Source: Myxocyprinus asiaticus
Taxonomy: Eukaryota; Chordata; Actinopteri; Cypriniformes; Catostomidae
DNA: 64,000 nt
Reading direction: 5' to 3'
Assembly: GCF_019703515.2 (NCBI RefSeq)
Contig: NC_059373.1
Location: 20,918,281 to 20,982,280, forward strand
Under the pieces are notes generated by a model. That model was not told the DNA's origin. It saw nothing but the letters and a program-made list of their open reading frames with translations, and ran no database searches. Positions 1 through 8,665 of this stretch are shown here, piece after piece. Position 1 is the first letter of the stretch. Every line of letters begins with the position of its first letter. The position numbers and the translations under genes are program-made.

Positions 1-263
1 CCTTAAATAATAATTGCTGTCTCCCATTCACTGTTATAGAAGTTTATCCTGCTATAGGATACTTCTGCATTCCAAACCCTGATATGTGAAAAGGCTGCAA
101 GGGTGATATGTGAAAAGGAGCAAGATGCTTTTTGCTGCTGGATGGTGTAGTTACTGCAACTATCAGCAGAGGCCAAATCTGGGCCTTGTTAACTAGACAA
201 ACCTGGTCAGTAAAAACTGATTTTAAAGAATGCAAACAACTGAATGATAACACTATGTAACAC
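1..263. other. Flanking DNA, nothing recognised
   Basis: No coding signal, tRNA or terminal repeat is visible. A short direct repeat of the phrase 'gatatgtgaaaagg' occurs near positions 80-120. The segment ends at the left inverted repeat of the next element. Confidence 0.4.
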
Positions 264-265
264 AA

Positions 266-395
266 TTTTTGTTCTTGGGTAGTAAGTGTTATTTCCTAAT
301 TGCTAATGCCTCAAAAGTATAGAAAATGGCTATTATTCCCCACAAACTTTGCTTTTGTGACCAGGACAGTGATATTTTGAAATATACCTATTTCC
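266..395 (+). repeat. Left terminal inverted repeat of the unclassified element
   Basis: Matches the reverse complement of 3395-3522, including the shared core 'gggtagtaagtgttatttcc' and the phrase 'ttccccacaaactttgct'. A few substitutions separate the arms, indicating an insertion that is not recent. Confidence 0.75.
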
Positions 396-513
396 AATGA
401 GAAAACGGGTGAATTTGTGTCTTTTCGTTCACATAAAGTCAGAAAAAAACAACATATGAATCCAAATTAACATGTATTTATACTAAAGTAATACAAAAAT
501 GAGTAGTTTTTCA

Positions 514-1350
514 AGATTTACGATATACTGTAAATCACTTCATGAATCAGCCCCCAAATGTAGTCTCCCATCATGTTCTCGTTATACTGTCCTTGGTAGC
601 GGTGTTCAAAGTCCAGTATATACAGGTGGAAGCGCTCACCTTGCTCCTCCGAATATGCTCCCATGTTCTCCTGTAATTTATCAAGATAAGCATCAAGGAT
701 ATGGACTTGTGCCTTAGTTCTTCACCAGAGTCTCAACCAGCTCCACATAGTTTTGGCCTTGTGATTGCCCAGGAAGCCCTGAACCACTGCAACAAAGCTG
801 TTCCAAGCCGCTTTCTCCTTACTTGTGAGTTTCTTGGAGAATTCATTGCACTCCAGGATCTTCTTTATTTGTGGTCCAATGAAGACACCGGCTTTGACCT
901 TTGCCTCAGACAGCTTAGGGAAGAAGTCTTGAAGGTACTTGAAGGATGCCGACTCCTTATCTAGAGGTCTGACAAATTGTTTCATAAGGCCCAATTTGAT
1001 GTGCAGTGGTGGCATCAGCACCTTCCGGGGTTCAACAAGTGGCTCCCACTTGACGTTGTACCTTCCCACTGAGAACTCGGGCCACTGTGGCCAGTCCTGC
1101 CTGTGGTAGTGCGCCTTGGTGTCCCTGCTGTCCCAAAGGCAAAGATAGCAGTGAAACTTGGTAAAACCGCCTTGGAGACTCATCAGGAATGCCACCATTT
1201 TGAAGTCTCCTATGACCTCCCAGCCATACTCATCATACATCAAGGCGTCCAGCAATGTCTTGATATGTATCTGTGGAACAGCTTCATAACCAGTGGGAAG
1301 GAGAACACATGGAAGCAAGTTTTTCCTGGCTAAAGTAGGACTTTTAATAG
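514..1350 (-). pseudogene. Decayed transposon-borne protein of unknown family
   Basis: The main open stretch (722-1318) encodes 198 residues but lacks a credible start: the first codon is TTG and the frame runs open upstream to about 1350. I recognise the family as an uncharacterised protein found in many copies in fish and invertebrate genomes; its function is unknown. Visible features are a putative metal-binding C-x2-C plus H-x-H group (Cys57, Cys60, His70, His72), the conserved phrase LMPPLHIKLGLMKQF at residues 101-115, and a Lys-rich helical stretch. A frame change near 750 and a probable small deletion near 705 separate it from a C-terminal block (about 514-700) containing EEQGERFH and YNENMMGDYIW. 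The copy is broken. Lying inside inverted repeats suggests a transposase or accessory protein, which is inference. Confidence 0.6.
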
Positions 1351-1376
1351 GCCACTTCAGTGTTTACCACTTCACA

Positions 1377-1465
1377 AACTCATCAGCTTCACAGGCACAT
1401 AGGCATTTAACACATCAGCTTCATAAACACGTAGTCACTTAAACACATCAGCTTAAACAGGTTCA
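1377..1465. repeat. Degenerate tandem repeat, about 32-bp unit, three copies
   Basis: The phrase 'catcagctt' recurs at about 32-bp spacing, with 'cacataggc', 'cacgtagtc' and similar variants between copies. It lies between the upstream LTR-like block and the decayed reading frame, in what would be its 5' leader. Confidence 0.55.
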
Positions 1466-1479
1466 ACAGCTTCAGCTTC

Positions 1480-1655
1480 AGGAGCACTGTGGCCTTCTTT
1501 GTGCCAGACTCTCTCACTCTCACTGCTGGTGGTGTGGCTGCTCCCCATGCTCACTGAAATTAGAGACAGGTGTTACACATAATCTAGCTCAGGTGCAAGC
1601 GCCCTTACCATTTTCTCTCTCCGGACGGACACTTGACCACTCCCCCACTGCCACA
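1480..1655 (-). other. Block resembling the solo LTR at 26455-26796
   Basis: This segment shares with 26620-26796 a 'cagactctctc' run, a 'tcactgaaat-aga-acag-tgtt' core, a downstream 'cttacc', and a final 'ccac-ccaca'. The two loci therefore carry a related module. On the minus strand the shared part reads GTAAG...TTTCAG, like a short intron, but at 55 bp and 40 bp the intervals are shorter than usual vertebrate introns. It may be an LTR fragment or a leader shared between elements. Confidence 0.4.
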
Positions 1656-1793
1656 GTATCCACTTAGGCAGCTGGAACTAAACTGAACTGGTGGGCTTAA
1701 GGCCCCTGTATTTTTACTATTATTTATATTACTGGAAAGTTCTAGAAAGTTCTAGAAGTTACTCCAAGTTTACTCAGCACTGAATGCACTCTA

Positions 1794-1994
1794 CAGGTGC
1801 ATCTCAATAAATTAGAATGTCATGGAAAAGTTCATTTATTTCAGTAATTCAACTCAAATTGTGAAACTCGTGTATTAAATAAATTCAATGCACACAGACT
1901 GAAGTAGTTTAAGTCTTTGGTTCTTTTAATTGTGTTGATTTTGGCTCACATTTAACAAAAACCCACCAATTCACTATCTCAACAAATTAGAATA
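1794..1994 (+). repeat. Left 201-bp inverted repeat of Tc1
   Basis: Aligns with the reverse complement of 3178-3378 with only a handful of differences. It contains two copies of an 'aattagaat' phrase, one near the tip and one near the inner end, of the kind that serve as paired transposase-binding sites in Tc1 elements with long ends. Confidence 0.9.
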
Positions 1995-2056
1995 TGGTGA
2001 CATGCCAATCAGCTAATCAACTCAAAACACCTGCAAATGTTCCCTGAGCCTTCAAA

Positions 2057-3097
2057 ATGGTCTCTCAGTTTGGTTCACTAGGCTACACAATCATGGGGAA
2101 GACTGCTGATCTGACAGTTTTCCAGAAGACAATCATTGACACCCTTCACAAGGAGGGTAAGCCACAAACATTCATTGCCAAAGAAGCTGGCTGTTCACAG
2201 AGTACTGTATCCAAGCATGTTAACAGAAAGTTGAGTGGAAGGAAAAAGTGTGGAAGAAAAAGATGCACAACCAACCGAGAGAACCGCAGCCTTATGAGGA
2301 TTGTCAAGCAAAATCGATTCAAGAATTTGGGTGAACTTCACAAGGAATGGACTGAGGCTGGGGTCAAGGCATCAAGAGCCACCACACACAGACGTGTTAA
2401 GGAATTTGGCTACAGTTGTTATATTCCTCTTGTTAAGCCACTCCTGAACCACAGACAATGTCAGAGGCGTCTTACCTGGGCTAAGGAGAAGAAGAACTGG
2501 ACTGTTGCCCAGTGGTCCAAAGTCCTCTTTTCAGATGAGAGCAAGTTTTGTATTTCATTTGGAAACCAAGGTCCTAGAGTCTGGAGGAAGGGTGGAGAAG
2601 CTCATAGTCCAAGTTGCTTGAAGTCCAGTGTTAAGTTTCCACAGTCTGTGATGATTTGGGGTGCAATGTCATCTACTGGTGTTGGTCCATTGTGTTTTTT
2701 GAAAACCAAAGTCACTGCACCCATTTACCAAGAAATTTTGGAGCACTTCATGCTTCCTTCTGCTGACCAGCTTTTTAAAGATGCTGATTTCATTTTCCAG
2801 CAGGATTTGGCACCTGCCCACACTGCCAAAAGCACCAAAAGTTGGTTAAATGACCATGGTGTTGGTGTGCTTGACTGGCCAGCAAACTCACCAGACCTGA
2901 ACCCCATAGAGAATCTATGGGGTATTGTTAAGAGGAAAATGAGAAACAAGAGACCAAAAAATGCAGATGAGCTGAAGGCCACTGTCAAAGAAACCTGGAC
3001 TTCCATACCACCTCAGCAGTGCCACAAACTGATCACCTCCATGCCACGCCGAATTGAGGCAGTAATTAAAGCAAAAGGAGCCCCTACCAAGTATTGA
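2057..3097 (+). CDS. Tc1-family transposase, intact open frame
   Basis: DDE transposase for cut-and-paste movement into TA sites. The frame gives 346 residues from the first ATG; the second ATG at 2093 (MGKTADLTVFQ...) is the usual family start and would give 334. Visible in order: an N-terminal helix-turn-helix around residues 35-56 (FIAKEAGCSQSTVSKHV), a basic linker (GRKKCGRKR, 61-69), a second helix-turn-helix at about 78-118, and a catalytic domain with Asp160 (FSDES), Asp250 (QQDLAPAH) and Glu285 ([11 protein letters not shown]). The second-Asp-to-Glu spacing is the classic DD34E. No stop or frameshift is seen, and length fits the family. The only gene between the 201-bp inverted repeats. 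Expressed activity cannot be judged from sequence. Confidence 0.93.
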   Translation: MVSQFGSLGYTIMGKTADLTVFQKTIIDTLHKEGKPQTFIAKEAGCSQSTVSKHVNRKLSGRKKCGRKRCTTNRENRSLMRIVKQNRFKNLGELHKEWTEAGVKASRATTHRRVKEFGYSCYIPLVKPLLNHRQCQRRLTWAKEKKNWTVAQWSKVLFSDESKFCISFGNQGPRVWRKGGEAHSPSCLKSSVKFPQSVMIWGAMSSTGVGPLCFLKTKVTAPIYQEILEHFMLPSADQLFKDADFIFQQDLAPAHTAKSTKSWLNDHGVGVLDWPANSPDLNPIENLWGIVKRKMRNKRPKNADELKATVKETWTSIPPQQCHKLITSMPRRIEAVIKAKGAPTKY

Positions 3098-3177
3098 GTA
3101 CATATACAGTAAATGAACATACTTTCCAGAAGGCCAACAATTCACTAAAAATGTTTTTTTTTATTGGTCTTATGATG

Positions 3178-3378
3178 TATTCTAATTTGTTGAGATAGTG
3201 AATTGGTGGGTTTTTGTTAAATGTGAGCCAAAATCATCACAATTAAAAGAACCAAAGACTTAAACTACTTCAGTCTGTGTGCACTGAATTTATTTAATAC
3301 ACGAGTTTCACAATTTGAGTTGAATTACTGAAATAAATGAACTTTTCCACGACATTCTAATTTATTGAGATGCACCTG
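3178..3378 (-). repeat. Right 201-bp inverted repeat of Tc1
   Basis: Reverse complement of the left end, ending at 3378 against the TA at 3379-3380. Confidence 0.9.
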
Positions 3379-3394
3379 TATCTGGAATGTTCTT

Positions 3395-3522
3395 GAAAAT
3401 AGGTACATTTCAAAATATCACTGTCCTGTGACAAAAGCAAAGTTTGTGGGGAATAATAGCAATTTTCTATACTTTTGAGGCATAAGCAATTAGGAAATAA
3501 CACTTACTACCCAGGAAAAAAA
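3395..3522 (-). repeat. Right terminal inverted repeat of the unclassified element
   Basis: Partner of 266-395. It lies only about 15 bp outside the Tc1 insertion and ends in an A-rich run at 3515-3537. Confidence 0.75.
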
Positions 3523-3938
3523 ATAATAAAAAAAAAATAATTGGTTACGCGGTGTAATGAAATGTGGGGATGACATATATAAATAAGCTTTTAAGACTTA
3601 AAAGGGAGGGAGAGAACAAATAATTTAAAACAGCACTTAGAAGATGATGTTCCACTGGTAATTTTCAGTATGCACATAACCTGGAGCCAACTGTTTTACT
3701 TAACATTGAAGAATAAGTTATCTCTATATTATTGTCTATGCATTGGCTTTAACTCATCTCAACTCTTTAAAAGTAAAGAAATATTAATAATAACTAAACT
3801 AGGGAGTCGCACGTGGCCATGCGAACATCGGATGTGTGAACGGCGAGCTCTGCACACTTTGCTAGTTTTAACACTATTAATGACATAAACCGGTGAGATT
3901 CGATACACTCTGTTCCATAACTGTTTAGGAGGACAATA
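3523..3938. other. Presumed L1 5' leader, boundary not resolved
   Basis: An A-rich stretch (3515-3540) is followed by unremarkable sequence. The part immediately before the L1 ORF1 ATG at 3939 is probably L1 5' leader because the L1 reading continues from it, but I have no second copy of that part to place the 5' end. Confidence 0.35.
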
Positions 3939-3981
3939 TGTCAAAGAATTCAAAATCCTCAGGCTCTGGAGACATTAAAAG

Positions 3982-3992
3982 ACACTTATGTG
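3982..3992 (+). repeat. Target-site duplication, left copy (SINE)
   Basis: ACACTTATGTG at 3982-3992 recurs exactly at 4413-4423, flanking the SINE. It derives from L1 ORF1 codons. Confidence 0.9.
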
Positions 3993-4412
3993 GGGGCCTG
4001 GGTAGCTCAGTGAGTATAGATGCTGACTACCAAACCTGGAGTCACAAGTTCGAATCCAGGGCATACTGAGAGACTCCAGCCAGGTCTCCTAAGCAACCAA
4101 ATTGGTCCGGTTGCTAGTGAGGGTAGAGTCACATGGGGTAACCTCCTCGTGGTTGCTATAATGTGGTTTGCTCTTGGTGGGGTGCGTGGTGAGTTGTGCG
4201 TGGATGCTGTGGAGAATAGTGTGAAGCCTCCACACACGCTATGTCTCCGCGGTAATGTGGGATTGACGGTCTCAGATGTGGAGGCAACTGAGATTCATCC
4301 TCCGCCACCCAGACTGAGGCGAGTCACTACGCCACCACGAGGACTTAGACTGCATTGGGAATTTGGCATTCCAAATTGGGGAGAAAAAGGGGAGAAAAAA
4401 GAAAAAAAAAAC
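3993..4412 (+). mobile_element. tRNA-derived SINE, 420 bp
   Basis: The head resembles a tRNA with pol III A and B boxes. The body continues as a conserved non-coding unit and the 3' end is A-rich (4383-4411). A perfect 11-bp duplication (3982-3992 and 4413-4423) marks LINE-mediated insertion into L1 ORF1. The head does not fold as a usable tRNA. The open frames across it (for example 4020-4433) have no protein character. Confidence 0.9.
4003..4057 (+). promoter_or_regulatory. Internal RNA polymerase III promoter (A and B boxes)
   Basis: The A box reads TAGCTCAGTGAG at 4003-4014. The B box reads GTTCGAATCC at 4048-4057, a consensus match. The 33-bp spacing is normal for tRNA-type promoters. 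Confidence 0.85.
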
Positions 4413-4879
4413 ACACTTATGTGCACAAGCTGACACCCCCGAGAAGGCCCCGAGCCAGGGAGTCTATTTGGTTAGATAGATGAGGGAAATTCAGCGAGAG
4501 ATGTTGAACATGTCGGCAATGCTGACGAAGGTCGTTGCTGACTTGGAGGAACTTGCTGTAATACGTCGATCGATCACTGCCATAGAGACGAAATTCTCTG
4601 AGTTGGTTACAAGAGTAGGGGATGTAGAGAAAAGGATCAATTATCTGGGGTCATCGGAGAGGGAATTATCTGCTAATCCGCTAGGGACCAAGGTGGATTT
4701 GGAGCGTGTAGGGCTTTACTGGTTGTTTAGATCAGTGTTACTATCAGAAATAATTAATAATTATTTCTGTAGTTATTAATTAATATTTAAATTAATTAAT
4801 TGGATCTAACTCATTAAAACCTCATATGGGGCTCCAGTAAATGTAGTGTGCTACGTTTAGGAGCAAGTTTGGTTATTAG

Positions 4880-5125
4880 CAATAATTAATAATTATCAAA
4901 GATAATTACTAATTATTAAAATCAATAGAACATTGATGAGAATCAATGTTAGCTTTTTTAATCCTTTAAAATCAACATTTATCAAAGATAATCGTTAATT
5001 GTTAACATCGATGAAACATTAATTAAAATTAACACTAGCTTATTGATCATTCAAATTCAACAATCATCAAAGATAATTATCAATTATCAAAAATCAATAG
5101 AATATTAATAAGGATTAACATTGAC
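4880..5125. repeat. Degenerate AT-rich tandem repeat, about 85-100 bp unit, three copies
   Basis: The phrase 'atcaaagataat' starts copies near 4896, 4980 and 5066. Each is followed by an 'aatcaatagaacatt'-like segment and a 'gaatcaatgttagc'-like segment. Inside the 2.1-kb insertion. Confidence 0.65.
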
Positions 5126-6195
5126 GGGGCATCACCCTGGAATCAGGGACTAGTAACCAAATATTAAAACAGTCTCAATATTAAATTGTTTTCTTAGGAA
5201 AATTGACATCCGAAGAATATCGATGTTTTTTTTTCCCAAAAAATGAATGAAGGTTTGAATCCGAGCACTGACATCCCGTCAGCATGACACAGGCGTATGC
5301 AAAACAAACCAAAACACTTCTCTTTGTAATATAAACAAAGCTTATTTATGCAGTAATATCAATTAATAATTAATACAATGCAGTCAATAAACTTCCGACT
5401 TACAACTACAAACTAAACAGTGATATGATTAGATATGGAAATAAAAATAACACATAGGGTGTGTGTGTGTGTGACAGTGTGTGTAAGAAGGGATGCGCAC
5501 AAAACAGCGGACGTGACTCTCGTGGAGAGTATGTCACGCGAGACTTCCGGCCAGGGAATATGACCGCGAATGGGGGCGGAGATGGCGTCTACCAGTTACC
5601 GCGTATATCCGCTTGTACGATAGCTTAGGGACAAAGCTGGGCTTTAGCATTTAAGCTATCTACGAGCCAAAATGTGTGCCAGAATGTTTGTGAGGGGTCG
5701 CGTGCCTGCGTGTGTGTGTGTGTGTGTGTGTGTGTGGTTAGTACGAGAGAGAGAGAAGTGACGGCCCTAAAGCTGATTTCGTGATCGTGGGAGAGAAAAA
5801 AGCTGTTTAGTTCATCGCTCAGAGATGCGGTGGACAGCTCGTAAACAGTCCCGAGTACTTTGACTATTTAGTGGATGAACTCAGTTGCTGTCTCACCCGC
5901 GATGGCGAAATTGCACAACAATCCAATTTGGTTGGACCACAATAAAGCAAAACAAATTTGTGATAATTAATACCCTGAGTATTAATAATGAGCGGACATG
6001 GCGGTCCGTAAACTGTACAAGCAAAAACCTGGAAACACAAGAATAACACGCTATAATATTCTATCTCTGCCCAGACATAATCTCTTACTTGAATCGCATG
6101 AGGACACAGGTAGAATGTGTTTTCCTTCGTCCTTTAACTTTGACCCGGTTCCTTGAGGCTCGTGTGATGACGGGAGGCCGTTTCCTCGCTCTGTC

Positions 6196-6385
6196 GGCGG
6201 GCGGTACGGCTGTTGATTGTCAGCGGGCGGTACGGCTGTTGATTCTCGGCGGGCTGGCGGAAAACTCAGAAATGTCGACTTGATTGAAGATGGAAGAGAA
6301 ATCTTTAATCTCTTCACTTCTGTAGGCAAACGGATGAAGATGCTAATTGCTCGGCGGGCGGTACGGCTGTTGGTTCTCGTTCGGA
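6196..6385 (+). repeat. GC-rich 22-27 bp repeat, three main copies
   Basis: The phrase GCGGGCGGTACGGCTGTTG occurs at about 6198, 6220 and 6353, with a partial copy near 6247. The first two are adjacent. It stands out against the AT-rich left part of the same insertion. Confidence 0.75.
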
Positions 6386-7124
6386 TCCGTTAGAGTGTTC
6401 GGTTGAACACAGAGTAATCTCAACTCGAAATGGAGATTGTATGGCTACAGTTTCAAGTTCGGACATTACTTCCTTGTGCCACGAGGTTGCACCGGAGAGC
6501 AGCAAAAGCTACGTCTTTATTCGGTGAACGAAGTCGCTGGAAGCGAATTCTGGACGCATTTCAGAATTATTTCAACTCCTGATGATGTCATGTTTGAGGG
6601 ACGTTCTGTTGTGTGCCTCATCCAATAGGAGTTGAGCACTCAATCCTTTAGTGAGCAAGGCTTCATGGATCTGTAGTCTGTTTTGGACTCCCTTTGTTTG
6701 ATTTTGGCGCGATTTTTATCAGTAAAATTTACGACTTAGAAGGTGGGGGCTTGAGTTATGTTTTTACCACTGTGTTAGGCCTGCCTTTGTCTTCTATCTG
6801 AATACATGAGGCCCAACAAGTGTGTCTGGGAGAAATTGGAGGACATGGAGAACTGTAGCCGGCGGAATAACGTCCGTATTTTTGAAATTCCTGAGGCGAA
6901 GAGAGTCAGGATATCGTGAAATTCCTGGACGGACTCTTTCCGAATCTGCCTGACATAACAGGCCATAAGCTGGAAATCGAGTGAGCTCACAGGGTTCCGT
7001 CTCAGCGATCCGCTGAGGGAGACAGGCCCCGATTAATTCTGGCCAAATTTCTGAGATCATCTGATAAATATCTTGTGTTACGCGAGGCGAGGAGTAAAGG
7101 AAGGCTTTCTTGAAAAACCACAGC

Positions 7125-8313
7125 ATTTTCTTTATGATGATATTTTATTATTCATCTCTGTCCCTTCTAGATCTGTGCCTTGCCTTCACAGAATTATTAT
7201 TTATTTTTCTAAGTACTCGGGATACAGAGTTAATTGGTCTAAATCCGAAGCTTTGGCTCTGACAGTGTACTGCCCGGTAACAACTTTTCAGCCGGGCACC
7301 TTCCAGTGGCCCAAACAGGGCATTAAGTATTTGGGTATTTTATTCCCAGAAAATTTTTGTGATTTAGTTAGAGTTAATTTTGACCCTTTAATAAAAAGGT
7401 TTTCGAGCGATGTGGGCAGGTGGGCTTCATAAAAGTTTTCTGTGATTGGGAAGGTTAATGTTATTAAAATCAATTGTATTCCAAAATTCAACTACCTGCT
7501 ACAATCTCTCCCTATAGATGTCCCCCTCTCTTATTTCAAGTAATTTGATAGCATAGCGAAGTCCTTCATTTGGAATGGTAAACGTCCCAGATTATATTTC
7601 AGTAAATTGCCGATTGACCTAGGCCTACCCAAGATTCTGTTTTATTATTATGCATTTGGTCTCAGACATTTGGCTCATTGGTTGCTTCCACCTGAGAGAG
7701 CCCCTCCCTGGTTTTGTATTAAACAGGATTTCTTGCCCCTATTTCGCCATTGCAAAGCCTTTCTGTCAAACTAATCGGAGAAGTTAAGTTACACCCCGTT
7801 ATCTCGCATTTGTACTCAGTATGGACAAAAGTGTCCAGAGAGTTTAATTCGGACATTTATTTAAATGTTGCCTCGAGCATATGGCTGAACCCAAAATTAT
7901 GTATTAATAAGTCCCCTTTCTGCTGGTCAGAGTGGATTGTGAGGGTGGTTAATACACTCGGTGAACTATATGTGAGTGGAGTGTTGAGATCCTTTGAAAA
8001 TTTGGTTCAGCATTTTGGGATTCCCAGATCTCAGTTCTTTAGGTATTTACAGCTGCGCCACTTGCTCTGTACTATTTTTGGGAGTAGCATATACCCTCTC
8101 TGTACTATTTTTGGGAGTAGCATACACCCCCTTAAAGCAGCAGATACTCTGGGAGTGGTGATTACTGCTTTTGGAAAAGGTCATGAGGCAACAGTGTATT
8201 ACTCCCTGCTAATTCAGAGTCTGGGGGACGGAGCTTTAACTAGTGTTATGATCGGCAAACAGATTGTTCTAAGCGGATGGAAGTCAGCTGGAGCACCCTC
8301 ATTTCAAGAGTAG
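7125..8313 (+). pseudogene. L1 ORF2 remnant: RT core tail and C-terminal region
   Basis: Begins at a deletion junction where ORF1 coding passes directly into the RT catalytic motif (YDDILLF in place of YADD...), so endonuclease and N-terminal RT are absent. The downstream RT thumb reads FQWPKQGIKYLGILF at about 7300-7350. Frames break near 7430 and 7540. The open part at 7750-8313 is the post-RT region and holds an in-frame 11-residue duplication. Compared with copy B, about 125 codons including the Cys-rich zinc-knuckle region are missing between GDGALT and SVMIGKQIV (near 8240). ORF2 normally nicks DNA and reverse-transcribes L1 RNA; this copy cannot. Confidence 0.8.
8065..8130 (+). repeat. 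33-bp tandem duplication in the L1 ORF2 remnant
   Basis: Two adjacent 33-bp units encode LCTIFGSSIYP and LCTIFGSSIHP. L1 copy B has a single related segment (ALFFGSSRHPP), so the duplication is specific to this copy or its sublineage. Confidence 0.85.
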
Positions 8314-8665
8314 TGCACAGAGATGGGGAGGGTTGCGGCATTTGAGGAAATGTCATGTAGAAGGCTGGGGTACTTAGAATCATTTGATAGGAAATGGGGC
8401 AGCTATTTGGCATTCTTGGAAGGCTCTCGGGGAGGGGCAGTGGAGAGAGAAGTATAGTTTTAAATGTGTGTGATTATTATATTATTATAATTTAATTTTA
8501 AATTTTTTGTGACCACAGGGATGTTTGTTGAGGGTCAGGGTGGGGTTGGGGATTGGGAGGGGGAGGGGTAATAGTGGGGGTTAAATTTGGATTCTGTGAA
8601 TAGATGTTTTGCTTTTCTTTGTTAATTGTATGAATCAATAAAAACTGTTAATCAGAAAAAAATAA
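8314..8665 (+). other. L1 copy A 3' UTR and tail
   Basis: Non-coding, with a G-rich stretch (8525-8585, 'gggtcagggtggggttgggg') followed by 'gaatcaataaaaactgttaatc'. The same order is seen in reverse complement at 49070-49500 in copy B, which defines the shared 3' end. Confidence 0.75.

Larger units (their letters stand above)
1794..3378 (+). mobile_element. Tc1/mariner transposon, apparently complete
   Basis: The element is 1585 bp, flanked by a TA duplication at 1792-1793 and 3379-3380. Both ends start CAGGTGCATCTCAATAAATT and run as near-identical inverted repeats of 201 bp (1794-1994 and 3178-3378). One uninterrupted transposase frame lies between them. From memory, the 201-bp ends recall the active zebrafish Tc1 lineage called ZB, but I cannot confirm that here. 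It inserted within the older inverted-repeat element. Few differences between the ends suggest recent insertion. Confidence 0.93.
264..3522 (-). mobile_element. Unclassified DNA transposon with about 130-bp inverted ends
   Basis: Roughly 130 bp at 266-395 recur in inverted orientation at 3395-3522 with only scattered mismatches, so the ends are terminal inverted repeats. On the minus strand they enclose one decayed coding region (about 1350 down to 514) of an uncharacterised protein family. A complete Tc1 element (1794-3378) sits just inside the right end. Without it, the host element is about 1.67 kb. Weak similarity of the sequence just outside (a 'gtaac-caatt' phrase on both sides) suggests the true tips lie some 10-25 bp further out. 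I could not read a target-site duplication, and the superfamily is not assigned. Confidence 0.6.
4710..6821. mobile_element. 2.1-kb insertion of unknown class in L1 ORF1
   Basis: The L1 ORF1 reading stops at 4709 and resumes exactly in register at 6826 once one copy of GTGT (4706-4709 or 6822-6825) is removed. The intervening 2112 bp therefore inserted with a 4-bp duplication. It has an AT-rich left third with tandem repeats (4880-5125), GT-rich runs (5460-5485, 5709-5736), a GC-rich centre, a possible polyadenylation signal AATAAA at 5941-5946, and a 27-bp GC-rich repeat (6196-6385). No protein domain is recognisable. The ends (AGGGCTTTAC... and ...CCCAACAAGT) are neither TG...CA nor clear inverted repeats. 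A large solo LTR is possible given the short duplication, but unproven. Confidence 0.6.
3939..7111 (+). pseudogene. L1 ORF1 protein remnant, interrupted
   Basis: Reading starts at the ATG at 3939 (MSKNSKSSGSGD...). It is split by the SINE, resumes at 4413, meets a stop near 4476, then continues as a helical coiled-coil segment (4480-4709, phrases MREIQREM and VGDVEKRI). After the 2.1-kb insertion it resumes at 6822 with WEKLEDMENCSRRNNVRI, the RNA-recognition-like region of L1 ORF1p, a lost base near 6898, a stop where an Arg codon is expected before AHR (near 6980), and a C-terminal block ending in a stop at 7109-7111. In intact L1s this protein binds L1 RNA as a coiled-coil trimer. This copy is non-functional. 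Confidence 0.75.
3560..8665 (+). mobile_element. L1-clade LINE, copy A, internally deleted and twice invaded
   Basis: An ORF1 start at 3939, ORF1 coiled-coil and RNA-binding segments, part of ORF2, and a 3' end at about 8665 with 'gaatcaataaaaa' are colinear on the plus strand. The 3' portion matches the minus-strand L1 copy B (49063-54528) over ORF2 and the 3' UTR, so both belong to one family. The copy carries a SINE at 3993-4412, a 2.1-kb insertion at 4710-6821, a deletion joining ORF1 to the ORF2 catalytic core near 7125-7135, and another deletion near 8240. The 5' limit is approximate. Confidence 0.75.

Noticed and set aside
1554..1608. A 55-bp intron in the leader of the uncharacterised transposon gene
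   Set aside because: Too short for a typical vertebrate intron, and the related module at 26708-26747 is only 40 bp. Kept only as a shared sequence block.
3993..4065. tRNA gene call from A and B boxes
   Set aside because: The downstream body, A-rich tail and 11-bp duplication show it is a SINE head. The cloverleaf is degraded.
4020..4433. 137-codon open frame
   Set aside because: Lies within the SINE and its A-rich tail.
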